From Candidatus Thioglobus sp. NP1 (GTDB taxonomy: Bacteria; Pseudomonadota; Gammaproteobacteria; PS1; Pseudothioglobaceae), in the NCBI RefSeq assembly GCF_003326015.1, contig NZ_CP023860.1, positions 496,001 to 560,000 of the forward strand: a stretch of 64,000 bases of DNA, written 5' to 3'. The translations under genes and the position numbers were made by a program. The notes beneath the pieces are model-generated. The model did not search any database, had not been told where the DNA came from, and was given only the letters and a program-made list of their open reading frames with translations. Positions 27,963 through 36,935 of the stretch are shown here, piece after piece. Each line of letters starts with the position of its first letter. The first letter of the stretch is position 1.

Positions 27963-30248
27963 TTTTATAAGCTTTATATTATTCATCTTTGGCTTGAAAA
28001 TAATTAATAATTTAGGGAGTAATGTTAAGTTCACTAATACTGCACTAAGCATAGCAACAGTCATAAAGATTCCAAAATAGATACTTGGTATAAAGCTTGA
28101 TAGTATTAAAACTAAAAATCCTATAGCAACTGTTATTGCTGTATAAAAAATTGCAAGGCCAATGGAGGCATGAGCTCGATACATTGACATAAGATAGTCA
28201 TCATCCTTAGTTAATTCGTCTTGAAATCGATTAATGTAGTGAATAGCATTATCAATTCCAATTCCAATTGCAATTGCTGCAATAGTAATTGTCATAATAT
28301 CAAGAGGTATTTTGAATAAGCCCATAATTCCCAAAATTATAAGTGATGGAATAGTATTTGATAAAACGGCTATAAGAGCTATTGAAGCCGATTTAAAAAT
28401 TAACATAAACATGATGAAAATAATAACAAAGACACTAGCAATTGTTTTAATTTGGGAATTGAATAGACTCTGAAGAAGGTTGTTATATAGGGAAAATGAT
28501 CCTGTAAAGCGAAAACTCTCTGGACTAAAGTTGAATTCTTCAACTAACTTTTTATTGATGGTATTAATTAATTTATTTCTATCTAATCCATCGGTTGTTT
28601 CTTTGACGCGCGCAACAAAACGTATTTGGTCAGTTTCATCGGATATGTGTGGAACAAGAACTTGAGATTTTGCAAATTCTGGCATATTATTTTTACCTAA
28701 GACAAGTAAAAAGCCATTTGGTGCTTTACCTTCATTAGAAGTTTTGAGAACCTGCATAAATGTATCAATTGATAAAACTTTTCCTAAGCTATCGAGGCTA
28801 TTCAAATATTTATGAACTTCATGAAACTCTTCCCTTAAGCCCTCATCTGCCCAGTATGCGTTAGCAACATTATCAAAAACAATATCTAGGGGGACAGTTC
28901 CACCTAGCTCTTCATCAATTAGCTTGAGTCCTTGATGAATTTCTGTAGATTTTTTAAAATAATTTATAAAGCTATTCTCAACGGAAAGTTTACTGATTCC
29001 AAAAACAGAAATGCAGATAATTATTACTAGAGAGATTAGTATGCTTTTTCCAAATTTATCAGTTATAAATGCAAGATTTTGAACACCTAAGATGTGATCA
29101 TTATGATTTATAATTTTTGGTTTGGGTAATATTGCCATCATAACTGCAAAAAGCATAAAAGATAAAATAAGAGCAATTGATATACCGATACTCATCATTA
29201 AACCAAAGTCAATTACTGGCTGAACATTGCTAAAAGTTAGTGAAATAAAAGCAGCAATTGTAGTTATTGTTGTAAAGGTGCATGGTTTAATCATTTGTTC
29301 TAGGGTTTCCCTAGTAAGGTCATTGGTTTTTTTATCTGGATTATTTTTAGATAATTCTCTAAAGCGAACTACTAAATGAATTGTGACTGAAAGAGTCATT
29401 ACAAGAAGCAGTGAAAAAAAGTTAGCAGAAATAACTGTAACCTTCCAACCAATAGCGCTAATTAATCCAGTCATGAATAAAGCCCCAGTAACACTAATCA
29501 TAATTGGTAATAAAACCCAACGAATTTTTCGGAAAATTAATGTAAGTATCATTGACATTGCTAAAACAACAGCAAGACTAAATATTACTAAATCACTTTT
29601 AATATATGAAATAGCATCATTTCTTATCATGGGAATTCCACCTAAGAAAAGCGTAGCATCATTACGATATTCATCCATTGTCGAGCGAATATCAAAAATC
29701 ATTTTTTTTAATATTTCATCATCAATTATTACCGTTGGGTCATTAGCACTCAGTGGAATCAATAAAGCAGTTGTTTTTAGATCCTTACTAATTAAGTTGC
29801 TTGCGTATAAAGGACTAGTTTTAAACTCATTCTCAATATAATCTAAATCAGCCTTACCATTATCTATTGTGTATACATCACTTGCCAACTCAATTAGAGA
29901 AAGAGGTGGTGATTGAAATAAAGATACATCAAGTAAAGAAATTACAGAGTCTACTCCATTAATTTCAAGCAGCTTATCTCTAAAAGATCTCAAGTTAATG
30001 AGTTGCTCTGGCTCAATTAAGCTATTCTCAGAAGTATAGCTAATTAAGAGTGATTCATCAGAGCCAAATGTTTTCTGTGTATCTAAATAGAGTTCCAGAT
30101 TATTATCTCCATCCAATGACAAGGACTCAGATGAAGCATCAAGAGAAAAGTTCTGTATCTGGAGTAGTGATGAACCTATAACTAATATTAAAAAAGACAA
30201 AGACCATATTGGTCTCTTAATTAATAGGTTTATAAGTTGAGAAAACAT
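27960..30248 (-). CDS. RND/MMPL-family exporter-like membrane protein
   Basis: An inner-membrane protein of 762 residues with the two-fold RND architecture: a first membrane helix at about 13-30, a large periplasmic loop, a block of helices near 225-390 with a GLMMSIGISIALILSF region, a second periplasmic loop and a second block from about 600 to 755 (AIGIGIDNAIHYINRFQDEL). It belongs to the predicted exporters of the RND superfamily (MMPL type, single-subunit), not to the AcrB drug pumps, which are about 1,000 residues. Lipid or hopanoid cargo is known for relatives; substrate here is unknown. It lies 15 bp downstream of the pcm-like gene. Confidence 0.85.
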   Translation of the reverse strand: MFSQLINLLIKRPIWSLSFLILVIGSSLLQIQNFSLDASSESLSLDGDNNLELYLDTQKTFGSDESLLISYTSENSLIEPEQLINLRSFRDKLLEINGVDSVISLLDVSLFQSPPLSLIELASDVYTIDNGKADLDYIENEFKTSPLYASNLISKDLKTTALLIPLSANDPTVIIDDEILKKMIFDIRSTMDEYRNDATLFLGGIPMIRNDAISYIKSDLVIFSLAVVLAMSMILTLIFRKIRWVLLPIMISVTGALFMTGLISAIGWKVTVISANFFSLLLVMTLSVTIHLVVRFRELSKNNPDKKTNDLTRETLEQMIKPCTFTTITTIAAFISLTFSNVQPVIDFGLMMSIGISIALILSFMLFAVMMAILPKPKIINHNDHILGVQNLAFITDKFGKSILISLVIIICISVFGISKLSVENSFINYFKKSTEIHQGLKLIDEELGGTVPLDIVFDNVANAYWADEGLREEFHEVHKYLNSLDSLGKVLSIDTFMQVLKTSNEGKAPNGFLLVLGKNNMPEFAKSQVLVPHISDETDQIRFVARVKETTDGLDRNKLINTINKKLVEEFNFSPESFRFTGSFSLYNNLLQSLFNSQIKTIASVFVIIFIMFMLIFKSASIALIAVLSNTIPSLIILGIMGLFKIPLDIMTITIAAIAIGIGIDNAIHYINRFQDELTKDDDYLMSMYRAHASIGLAIFYTAITVAIGFLVLILSSFIPSIYFGIFMTVAMLSAVLVNLTLLPKLLIIFKPKMNNIKLIK

Positions 30249-30263
30249 ATTTATTATGGCAAC

Positions 30264-30917
30264 TTAAAAAGTAAATTCTGGAAGAGGCTCTGAGCCATTC
30301 ATTAAATCAATATAAGTCTCAAAAAGAGATTTAGATTTCCATTTATCTCCATCTATCCTCTCAACAAGGGTAGCGTGCATTTGATTTTTTGAGCCAACTA
30401 CAATAAATAATTTCCCACTTATCTTTAGAGCTCTTTTTAAGTCCTCACTTATAACAGGAAGAGAACAGCCAACTACTATAGTATCAAACTTCTCGTTACC
30501 AAGGTTTAAGTTAAGTGCATCCTCATTAACAAGTTCAACATTACTTATATTGAGCACATCAATTTTTTCTTTTGCTGCATCAATTAGCTCTTTATGAATT
30601 TCAATACTTTTAACTGACTTAGCAAGTGATGCAAGAACAGCTGTAAAGTAACCACTTCCAGTCCCAATCTCTAAAACATCTTCATGTCCTTTTAGATCAA
30701 GTGAGTCTAAAATTCTTCCCTCAATTTTTGGTGAAAGCATTTTTTCAGAATTAGTAAGTGGTATTTCCATGTCAGCAAAAACCAAGTTTTGATATTCTTC
30801 AGGAACAAAGTTTTCGCGAGGGATATCAATGAGCGCTTGATTTGCACGAATATTAAGACCACCCCAAGGCCTTATTTGCTGTTCAATTACATTTTTTCTT
30901 GCCTGCTTAATATCCAT
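30264..30917 (-). CDS. Protein-L-isoaspartate O-methyltransferase-like protein
   Basis: An SAM-dependent methyltransferase of 217 residues in the PCMT family. The SAM-binding motif VLEIGTGSGYFTAVLASL is near residues 80-97, preceded by the family's FVPEEYQNLVFADMEIPL segment. PCMT repairs isoaspartyl residues in aged proteins. The N-terminus DIKQARKNVIEQQIRPWG matches the proteobacterial 'Pcm-like' branch that often lies beside tolC or pyruvate dehydrogenase genes and may have another substrate. It lies 6 bp after lpdA. Confidence 0.85.
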   Translation of the reverse strand: MDIKQARKNVIEQQIRPWGGLNIRANQALIDIPRENFVPEEYQNLVFADMEIPLTNSEKMLSPKIEGRILDSLDLKGHEDVLEIGTGSGYFTAVLASLAKSVKSIEIHKELIDAAKEKIDVLNISNVELVNEDALNLNLGNEKFDTIVVGCSLPVISEDLKRALKISGKLFIVVGSKNQMHATLVERIDGDKWKSKSLFETYIDLMNGSEPLPEFTF

Positions 30918-30923
30918 AATTTC

Positions 30924-32330
30924 CTATTTCTTTTTTCTTGGTGGCATTAAATCAGTAATAGTTCCTTCTGCCATTTCAGCTGCAAATGCCGTTGTTTCTG
31001 ATAGGGTGGGGTGAGCATGAATTGTTAAGGCAATATCACTCATATCGCAGCCCATTTCAATGGCTAAGCTTGCTTCGGATATTAGGTCACCAGCATTCTT
31101 ACCACAAATACCCATTCCAAGAATCTTACCCGAATCTGTATCAAATAATCCTTTTGAAACACCCTCACTTCGACCAATACTTAAGCTTCTTCCAGATGCC
31201 GCCCAAGGAAAAACTCCTTTTGTAAATTTAATACCACTTTCTATTAATTCCTTTTCAGTTTTTCCAGTCCATGCGACTTCAGGATCAGTATATGCAACTG
31301 ATGGAATTGTGAGAGCATCAAATCCAGATTTTTCACCACTGATTACCTCTGCAGCTACTTTACCTTCATGAGTTGCCTTATGTGCAAGCATTGGTTGACC
31401 GACAATATCCCCAATTGCAAATATATTATCAACATTAGTTTGCATTTGAGTATTTGTTGAAATAAATCCACTTTTATTTACTTCAACACCTGCTTTATCT
31501 GCATCAATATCATGGCCATTTGGTGAACGACCGACAGCAACTAAAACTTTGTCAAAGGTATCAGTTGAGGGCGAGTCTTTACCTTCAAAATCTACTTTAA
31601 TTCCTTTTTTTAATGCAGACATTTTTGTAACTTTAGTATTCAGGAATATGTTCGCATATTGTTTCTTTACTTTTTTAAATAGAGGCATAACAATATCTTT
31701 ATCCGCTTGAGGAATAATTTGTGCCCCAAGTTCAACCATCGTTATTTCACTTCCAAGCGCATCATAAATAGTTGCCATTTCAAGGCCAATAATACCACCA
31801 CCAACAACTAGCAATCTTTTGGGAATTTCATCCAATAAAAGGGCATCAGTAGAGTCCATTACTCGACTATCATCAAATGGGAACATTGGGAGTTTTGTTA
31901 CTTTAGAGCCAGCAGCAATAATACAGTTTTCAAATTCAATTACTTCATCACTACCTTCAAGAGCAGCTTGATTCTTCGAAAGGAATTTTGCATAACCCTT
32001 AATTACTTGAACTTTTCTTGCCTTAGCAAGAGCTTGAATTCCACCAGTAAGTTTATTAACTATGCCTTCTTTATTTTTTCTTACAGCAAGAATGTCAATT
32101 TTTGGGCTTGAAAAATTTATACCAAGTTCACCTGCATGTTTGGCTTCGTTAATTACCTCAGCAGTATGAAGGAGTGATTTTGAAGGAATACAACCTACAT
32201 TTAAACAAACCCCACCCAGCGAATCATGAGTCTCAACTAAGGTAACTTCTTTACCAAGATCTGCAGCACGAAACGCAGCTGTATAACCACCAGGACCTGA
32301 ACCAATTACTAGTAGCTGAGTTTTAATCAT
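30924..32330 (-). CDS. lpdA: Dihydrolipoamide dehydrogenase
   Basis: The E3 subunit of 2-oxoacid dehydrogenase complexes, reoxidising lipoyl groups with NAD+. The redox disulfide is Cys42/Cys47 in GGVCLNVGCIPSK. The NAD-binding GGGIIGLEMATIY and FAD-binding FAIGDIVGQPMLAHKA blocks follow, and the C-terminal HAHPTLSE (from 438) carries the catalytic His-Glu pair. The length of 468 residues is standard. Its ATG overlaps the E2 stop by 4 bp. Confidence 0.97.
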   Translation of the reverse strand: MIKTQLLVIGSGPGGYTAAFRAADLGKEVTLVETHDSLGGVCLNVGCIPSKSLLHTAEVINEAKHAGELGINFSSPKIDILAVRKNKEGIVNKLTGGIQALAKARKVQVIKGYAKFLSKNQAALEGSDEVIEFENCIIAAGSKVTKLPMFPFDDSRVMDSTDALLLDEIPKRLLVVGGGIIGLEMATIYDALGSEITMVELGAQIIPQADKDIVMPLFKKVKKQYANIFLNTKVTKMSALKKGIKVDFEGKDSPSTDTFDKVLVAVGRSPNGHDIDADKAGVEVNKSGFISTNTQMQTNVDNIFAIGDIVGQPMLAHKATHEGKVAAEVISGEKSGFDALTIPSVAYTDPEVAWTGKTEKELIESGIKFTKGVFPWAASGRSLSIGRSEGVSKGLFDTDSGKILGMGICGKNAGDLISEASLAIEMGCDMSDIALTIHAHPTLSETTAFAAEMAEGTITDLMPPRKKK

Positions 32331-33565
32331 AACAACATCTCCATAATATTTTTTAATACATGATTTAGCTCAGCCATAAATCTTGCTCCTTCTGCTCCAT
32401 CAATAACTCTATGATCATATGAAAGTGCTAAGGGCAGAGTTGGAGTAGGTATAAAAGACTCACCATTCCAAACTGGCTTCATTTGAGTTCTGGATACTCC
32501 TAAGATTGCTACTTCAGGCGAATTAATTATAGGTGTAAATTGGGTTCCACCTATTCCCCCTAAACTTGAAATTGTAAAGCCTGCACCCTTCATCTCATTA
32601 GCTTCTAAATTACCTTCCCTAGCTTTTGAGGAAATTATAGAGAGTTCATCAGAAAGCTCTATTAAGGATTTTTTACCAACATCTCGAATAACTGGAACAA
32701 CTAGGCCATTTGGAGTATCTACTGCGATACCTATACTAAAGAATTTTTTTAAAATTAAATTTTCGTTATTTTCATCAAGTGAGGCATTAAAATTCGGATG
32801 ACGCTTTAAAACTTGAGTTATAGCTTTCATAATGAAAACTAATGGACTTAATTTGATACCCCTTTCTTTTTGATGCTTACGAAAACGTTCCATTTGTTCA
32901 ACATTAACTTCATCAAATTGAGTCACATGAGGTATAGAGTTCCATGATTTAATCAGGTGTTTTCCTGATTTCTTTTTGATTCTTGATAGTGGTAATATTT
33001 CAGTTTCATCACTACTTCCATTAGTAACAATATCTTTAACATAAGACTTTAAATCTTCTTCAAGAATCCTGCCTTTTTGACCAGTACCATTAACTTTTAA
33101 AAGACTTACACCAAGCTCTCTAGCTAATTTTCTTATAGATGGAGATGCATGTGATTTAGAATCTGTATTTAAAGAAAACTCTTCTTTAGGTTCATTACTT
33201 TCTGGGATTTCTTTATCAATTTTTACATCAGTAGAGGGAATATCTTCAAGGGCTTCTGTATGGACTTTATCCTCTTCTACTATTTTGCTTGTAGCCTCTT
33301 TTTTTGCTTCATCATTGTCTTCTGATTCACTTTCTAAAGTAAGAATAAGTTCACCCTGGGCAATCTTATCATCAACTTTAACAGCAATACTAACTACCCT
33401 TCCTGAAAAAGGTGCTGGAATTTCCATTGTAGCTTTATCAGTTTCAAGTGTAATGATGCTATCATTTTCATTAATATTATCTCCAACCTTTACCAGTACC
33501 TCGATAATATCAACAGAGTCAAAATCACCTATATCTGGTAACTCAACATTTTTTTTAGTAGGCAT
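32327..33565 (-). CDS. aceF: Pyruvate dehydrogenase E2 (dihydrolipoyl acetyltransferase)
   Basis: The core subunit of the pyruvate dehydrogenase complex. A single lipoyl domain has the modified Lys44 in ETDKATMEIP (E. coli has three such domains). A charged linker leads to the E1/E3-binding domain (SPSIRKLARELGVSL, about 140-175). The catalytic domain ends with SYDHRVIDG (His385, Asp389). Catalytic-domain segments such as SSLGGIGGTQFTPIIN resemble AceF more than SucB. The E1 gene aceE, normally upstream, is not here: a divergent ABC transporter gene lies 150 bp away. Confidence 0.93.
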   Translation of the reverse strand: MPTKKNVELPDIGDFDSVDIIEVLVKVGDNINENDSIITLETDKATMEIPAPFSGRVVSIAVKVDDKIAQGELILTLESESEDNDEAKKEATSKIVEEDKVHTEALEDIPSTDVKIDKEIPESNEPKEEFSLNTDSKSHASPSIRKLARELGVSLLKVNGTGQKGRILEEDLKSYVKDIVTNGSSDETEILPLSRIKKKSGKHLIKSWNSIPHVTQFDEVNVEQMERFRKHQKERGIKLSPLVFIMKAITQVLKRHPNFNASLDENNENLILKKFFSIGIAVDTPNGLVVPVIRDVGKKSLIELSDELSIISSKAREGNLEANEMKGAGFTISSLGGIGGTQFTPIINSPEVAILGVSRTQMKPVWNGESFIPTPTLPLALSYDHRVIDGAEGARFMAELNHVLKNIMEMLL

Positions 33566-33717
33566 ATAGATTATTAATTAAGCATAATACTTGAAGAACG
33601 TAATTATCCCAAAAATCGCTTGATAAAGGCGATAAATGTTAAAATTATTTTGTAAAGTAAAACTTGAAATTATTTATATAATATCTCTTATTTTCTAAAC
33701 TCATTATTAAAAAAAAT

Positions 33718-34626
33718 ATGCCATTAGCTCTTTCTACAAAAAATTTAGCTAAGACTTATTCAAATAAACTTGAAGCTCTTAAAGGGGTAAGTATGAGCGT
33801 AGAGGAGGGAGATTTTTTTGCTCTTTTGGGATCAAATGGTGCAGGGAAGACTACAGCAATAGGAATTATAGCTGGACTATTAAAAGCTTCTTCTGGTGAG
33901 GTTAAAATTAATGGATTAGAACAAAAAGCTAATGCAAATGAAGTTAAAAAGATGATAGGCTTAATGCCTCAAGAATTTAACTTTAATCCTCACGAGCCAA
34001 TTATTGAAATTTTAATGAACCAAGCGGGTTATTTTGGTATTCCTAGATCTGAAGCAAAAATTCAAGCTGAGATTTTATTAAAAAAAATGGAATTATGGGA
34101 TAGGTGCTTCGATGTAGCTCAATCACTATCTGGCGGAATGAAAAGACGTCTTATGCTTGCTCGAGCGCTGATACATAAGCCTAGAATTTTGATTTTAGAC
34201 GAACCTACTGCTGGTGTTGATGTTGAAATTCGTCAATCAATGTGGCGTTATTTAACGCAGCTTAATAATGAAGGAATGACTATTATATTAACAACTCACT
34301 ATTTAGAGGAAGCTGAGGCTTTATGCCGTAATATAGCGATTTTGAATGATGGAGTTCTAGTTGAGCAGTCTAATATGAAGAAGCTTCTACTAAGGGCAAA
34401 ACGTCAAGTTTTAATTATTGATACTGAAGAAGTTCTTCCAACTAAAATTTTTATAGAGAATTGTGATTGTGAAATAATAGATGAAAATACATTACAAGTT
34501 TCTCAGGGAGAATCAACCACAATATCAGATGTAATTTCTAGTTTATCTTTGCAAAACATTAATGTTGCTCACTTGCGCAGCTCACAAAACCGCTTAGAAG
34601 CATTATTTATTTCACTTACTAGCTAG
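33718..34626 (+). CDS. ABC-2 type transporter ATPase (YadG-like)
   Basis: A 302-residue ATPase. Walker A GSNGAGKTT is at 38-46, the signature LSGGMKRRL from 137 and Walker B LILDEPTAGVD at about 158-168. The C-terminal ~80 residues form the extension common in YadG/DrrA-type exporters. It pairs with the permease that starts 8 bp later. Substrate is unknown. A TATAAT at 33677-33682 is a possible -10 box without a clear -35 box. Confidence 0.9.
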   Translation: MPLALSTKNLAKTYSNKLEALKGVSMSVEEGDFFALLGSNGAGKTTAIGIIAGLLKASSGEVKINGLEQKANANEVKKMIGLMPQEFNFNPHEPIIEILMNQAGYFGIPRSEAKIQAEILLKKMELWDRCFDVAQSLSGGMKRRLMLARALIHKPRILILDEPTAGVDVEIRQSMWRYLTQLNNEGMTIILTTHYLEEAEALCRNIAILNDGVLVEQSNMKKLLLRAKRQVLIIDTEEVLPTKIFIENCDCEIIDENTLQVSQGESTTISDVISSLSLQNINVAHLRSSQNRLEALFISLTS

Positions 34627-34634
34627 AGATTATC

Positions 34635-35396
34635 ATGTGGATCGCTTATAAAACAATTGTTACAAAAGAGATACTAAGGTTTGCTAGAATTTGGGTTCAA
34701 ACAATAGTTCCTCCAGTCATTACTACTTCACTTTATTTACTAATATTTGGAGGTTTAATGGGTGGTAGGATTGGTCAAATGCAGGGTGTAGAATATCTTG
34801 ACTTCATAGTTCCTGGAATAATTCTTATGACTGTAATTATGCAATCTTATGCCAATACAGTTTCATCATTCTTTATGACCAAGTATAACAATAGTTTTGA
34901 AGAGTTATTAGTTTCAACAACCCCTAATTGGGTAATACTAATGGGATTTGTTAGTGGTGGTGTTGCGCGAGGTTTTTGTGTTGGAATAGCTGTTACTTTG
35001 ACTATTTCTTTTTTTGTAGAATTACAATTATTTAATTTTTTTGTAATTGCAGCTACATTCCTTGTTACATCAATAATGTTTTCATTAGCAGGATTCATTA
35101 ATGCTGTTTTTGCAAAAACGTTTGATGATATTTCAATTGTTCCTAATTTTGTATTACTTCCTCTAACTTATCTAGGTGGGATGTTTTATAGTATTGATAT
35201 ATTGCCTAGTTTTTGGAGAGGTATATCTTCTTTCAATCCAATTTATTACTTGATGGACTCATTTAGATTAGGTTTTTTAGGTATTGGTTCTGTTGAACTT
35301 TGGAAGGCTTTTTTGATACCTATAGTAATGATTGTGATCTTAGCTTTATTGGCTAATAATCTATTAAAAAAAGGTGTCAGTATAAAGACAGAGTAA
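34635..35396 (+). CDS. ABC-2 type transporter permease (YadH-like)
   Basis: A six-helix inner-membrane permease of 253 residues. Family blocks include FARIWVQTIVPPVITTSLYLLIFG near the N-terminus (split across helix 1) and LPLTYLGGMFYSIDILPSFWRGIS near 175-200, typical of YadH/DrrB permeases. It forms a half-size exporter dimer with the preceding ATPase. A weak hairpin (CCCTA 35405-35409 with TAGGG 35425-35429, then TTTCTT) may end the transcript. Confidence 0.9.
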   Translation: MWIAYKTIVTKEILRFARIWVQTIVPPVITTSLYLLIFGGLMGGRIGQMQGVEYLDFIVPGIILMTVIMQSYANTVSSFFMTKYNNSFEELLVSTTPNWVILMGFVSGGVARGFCVGIAVTLTISFFVELQLFNFFVIAATFLVTSIMFSLAGFINAVFAKTFDDISIVPNFVLLPLTYLGGMFYSIDILPSFWRGISSFNPIYYLMDSFRLGFLGIGSVELWKAFLIPIVMIVILALLANNLLKKGVSIKTE

Positions 35397-35460
35397 AATA
35401 GTACCCCTACAGATACTACTCCAATAGGGTTTCTTCAAAAGTGTATAATAAGTGTGTAAT

Positions 35461-35494
35461 AGAATCCTTTGTTTAACCTCTCAAATATCAAACG
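35461..35494 (+). repeat. 34-bp repeat, copy 1 (upstream of palindromic promoter 1)
   Basis: This segment (AGAATCCTTTGTTTAACCTC onward to CAAACG) recurs at 36902-36935 with 31 of 34 identical bases. A looser version lies at about 38585-38615. Copy 1 and the loose copy sit just upstream of the shared promoter motif, suggesting a regulator-binding or ancestral promoter-region segment. Confidence 0.6.
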
Positions 35495-35498
35495 AAGT

Positions 35499-35527
35499 TT
35501 AGACTTTAGTTCAAGTTGAGATAAAAT
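35499..35527 (+). promoter_or_regulatory. Palindrome-containing promoter 1 (metallopeptidase gene)
   Basis: TTAGAC (35499-35504), exactly 17 bp and TAAAAT (35522-35527). An imperfect inverted repeat TTAGACT-TT-AGTTCAA is centred over the -35 box and upstream spacer, a typical operator position. The -10 box ends seven bases before the ATG at 35534, so the predicted transcript starts on the start codon (leaderless). The same geometry is seen at 41247. Confidence 0.6.
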
Positions 35528-35533
35528 CCTAGT

Positions 35534-36277
35534 ATGAAGAAACTACTCCTACTTATAGCATTATCTTTTATCTCAACTCAGAGTTTTTGTAAAGAACCTC
35601 CATTTTGGGGAACAATATTTATTGATCCTAATATTGTTACTGCTGAAGACCCCTCTACTTTTAAAAATATCTCATACAAAGGACAAAGTCCAAGACAAAT
35701 GTATGACAGGAGAAGTTCTTGGGTTAACTTGCAGGCTTTTTTATTTGAAGCTAAATTTGAAGATGGAAGTATTATTGAGATGCAAGTAAATCCAGAATTT
35801 AAAGATAAGTCAATGGCAGAGGTTGAGGCTAAAAAGTATGCCTTCTTAATTGGACAACTTCCAGCAGTTCTTAGAAAAGATATACAAACTTCATGGATTC
35901 ACAAAGGAGTAAACCCTTTTGGAGGAGGTAATAACAACATATTAATCCATACAGGGCAAACAAAAGAATATGAAGAAAATGGTATTTTAGAAGAAACTCT
36001 CATTCATGAAGCCTCGCATACCTCTCTTGATTCATATCATGCTAAAAATTATGCTTGGCAAGAAGCACAACGCAAAGATAATCATTTTATTTCTGGTTAT
36101 GCAGAAGAAAATCCAATGAGAGAGGATATTGCTGAAAGTTTTCTAACTTACATAGCGGTTAATCATAGAAGTGATAGAATCTCTCCCAAACTTAAGTCAA
36201 CAATTCTAAAAACCATTCCAAATAGGATTAAGTATTTTGACAATCAGAACTTCGACTTATCTATATACTCAAAATAG
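35534..36277 (+). CDS. Secreted HExxH metallopeptidase-like protein
   Basis: A 247-residue exported protein. A signal peptide (MKKLLLLIALSFISTQSFC) is followed by a mature part with the zinc motif LIHEASHTSLD (His158, Glu159, His162) and a downstream EDIAESF segment whose glutamate may be the third ligand. This arrangement resembles gluzincin peptidases. No close family is recognised. No Shine-Dalgarno precedes the ATG; the promoter geometry suggests a leaderless mRNA. The CIA30 gene follows 36 bp later and is probably co-transcribed. Confidence 0.72.
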   Translation: MKKLLLLIALSFISTQSFCKEPPFWGTIFIDPNIVTAEDPSTFKNISYKGQSPRQMYDRRSSWVNLQAFLFEAKFEDGSIIEMQVNPEFKDKSMAEVEAKKYAFLIGQLPAVLRKDIQTSWIHKGVNPFGGGNNNILIHTGQTKEYEENGILEETLIHEASHTSLDSYHAKNYAWQEAQRKDNHFISGYAEENPMREDIAESFLTYIAVNHRSDRISPKLKSTILKTIPNRIKYFDNQNFDLSIYSK

Positions 36278-36313
36278 ATATCCCCCTTTAACTTCTGGTT
36301 TAATAAAGTTTAT

Positions 36314-36901
36314 ATGTTTAAAAATTCGTTAAAAATTTCAAAAATAAGTTATTTTTTATCCTTAATAGTTATGATTACTATTAACTCAAAAGCGATTGCT
36401 GTTGAAGACCTTTCATTTCCATTTAATGCTAATAGTGGAAAGTACTGGCAATACATTAGTGATCAAGTGATGGGAGGTGTTTCTGATGGTGAAGTTACTC
36501 TTGAGCAAGATGGAGAAATGTATTATGCAAGACTTACAGGTAATGTAAGTACAAGGAATTATGGTGGTGTTATTCAGTTACGCACAGGAATTTCATTTGT
36601 AAATTCTGAAAAAAATGGCAAAAATCTTCAGGGTGTTCGTCTTAACGTAAGAGGCAATGGTGAAACTTATGATATCCATATAATAACTAATGATATGGCT
36701 TATTATGGAGACTTTTATTATGCAACCTTCCAAGCTGACTCTGAGTGGAAAATGATTGACTTGCCTTTTAATACATTCGAACGTAAGCGTTACAATACTT
36801 CAAAGTTAGATGCTAAAAATATAAGAAGCTTTGCTATTGCAGCTTATGGCCGTGATTTCAAATCTGATGTTTCCGTCTCAATAATAGAGTTTTACTATTA
36901 G
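36314..36901 (+). CDS. CIA30-family protein
   Basis: A 195-residue protein with a hydrophobic N-terminal segment (about 10-27) that is probably a signal peptide or anchor. The mature part matches the CIA30 (complex I intermediate-associated protein 30) beta-sandwich: QYISDQVMGGVSDGEV near the N-terminus, and FYYATFQADSEWKMIDLPF near the middle. Bacterial members have no proven role and are not clearly linked to complex I. It lies in a probable operon with the metallopeptidase and converges on the GMC gene. A copy of the 34-bp repeat starts at its stop codon. Confidence 0.8.
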   Translation: MFKNSLKISKISYFLSLIVMITINSKAIAVEDLSFPFNANSGKYWQYISDQVMGGVSDGEVTLEQDGEMYYARLTGNVSTRNYGGVIQLRTGISFVNSEKNGKNLQGVRLNVRGNGETYDIHIITNDMAYYGDFYYATFQADSEWKMIDLPFNTFERKRYNTSKLDAKNIRSFAIAAYGRDFKSDVSVSIIEFYY

Positions 36902-36935
36902 AGAATCTTTTGTTTAACTTCTCAAACATCAAACG
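36902..36935 (+). repeat. 34-bp repeat, copy 2 (between CIA30 and GMC genes)
   Basis: 31 of 34 bases match copy 1 at 35461-35494. This copy lies at the 3' junction of two convergent genes, overlaps the last codons of the GMC oxidoreductase gene, and lacks the downstream promoter boxes. It may be a remnant of a former promoter region. Confidence 0.6.
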
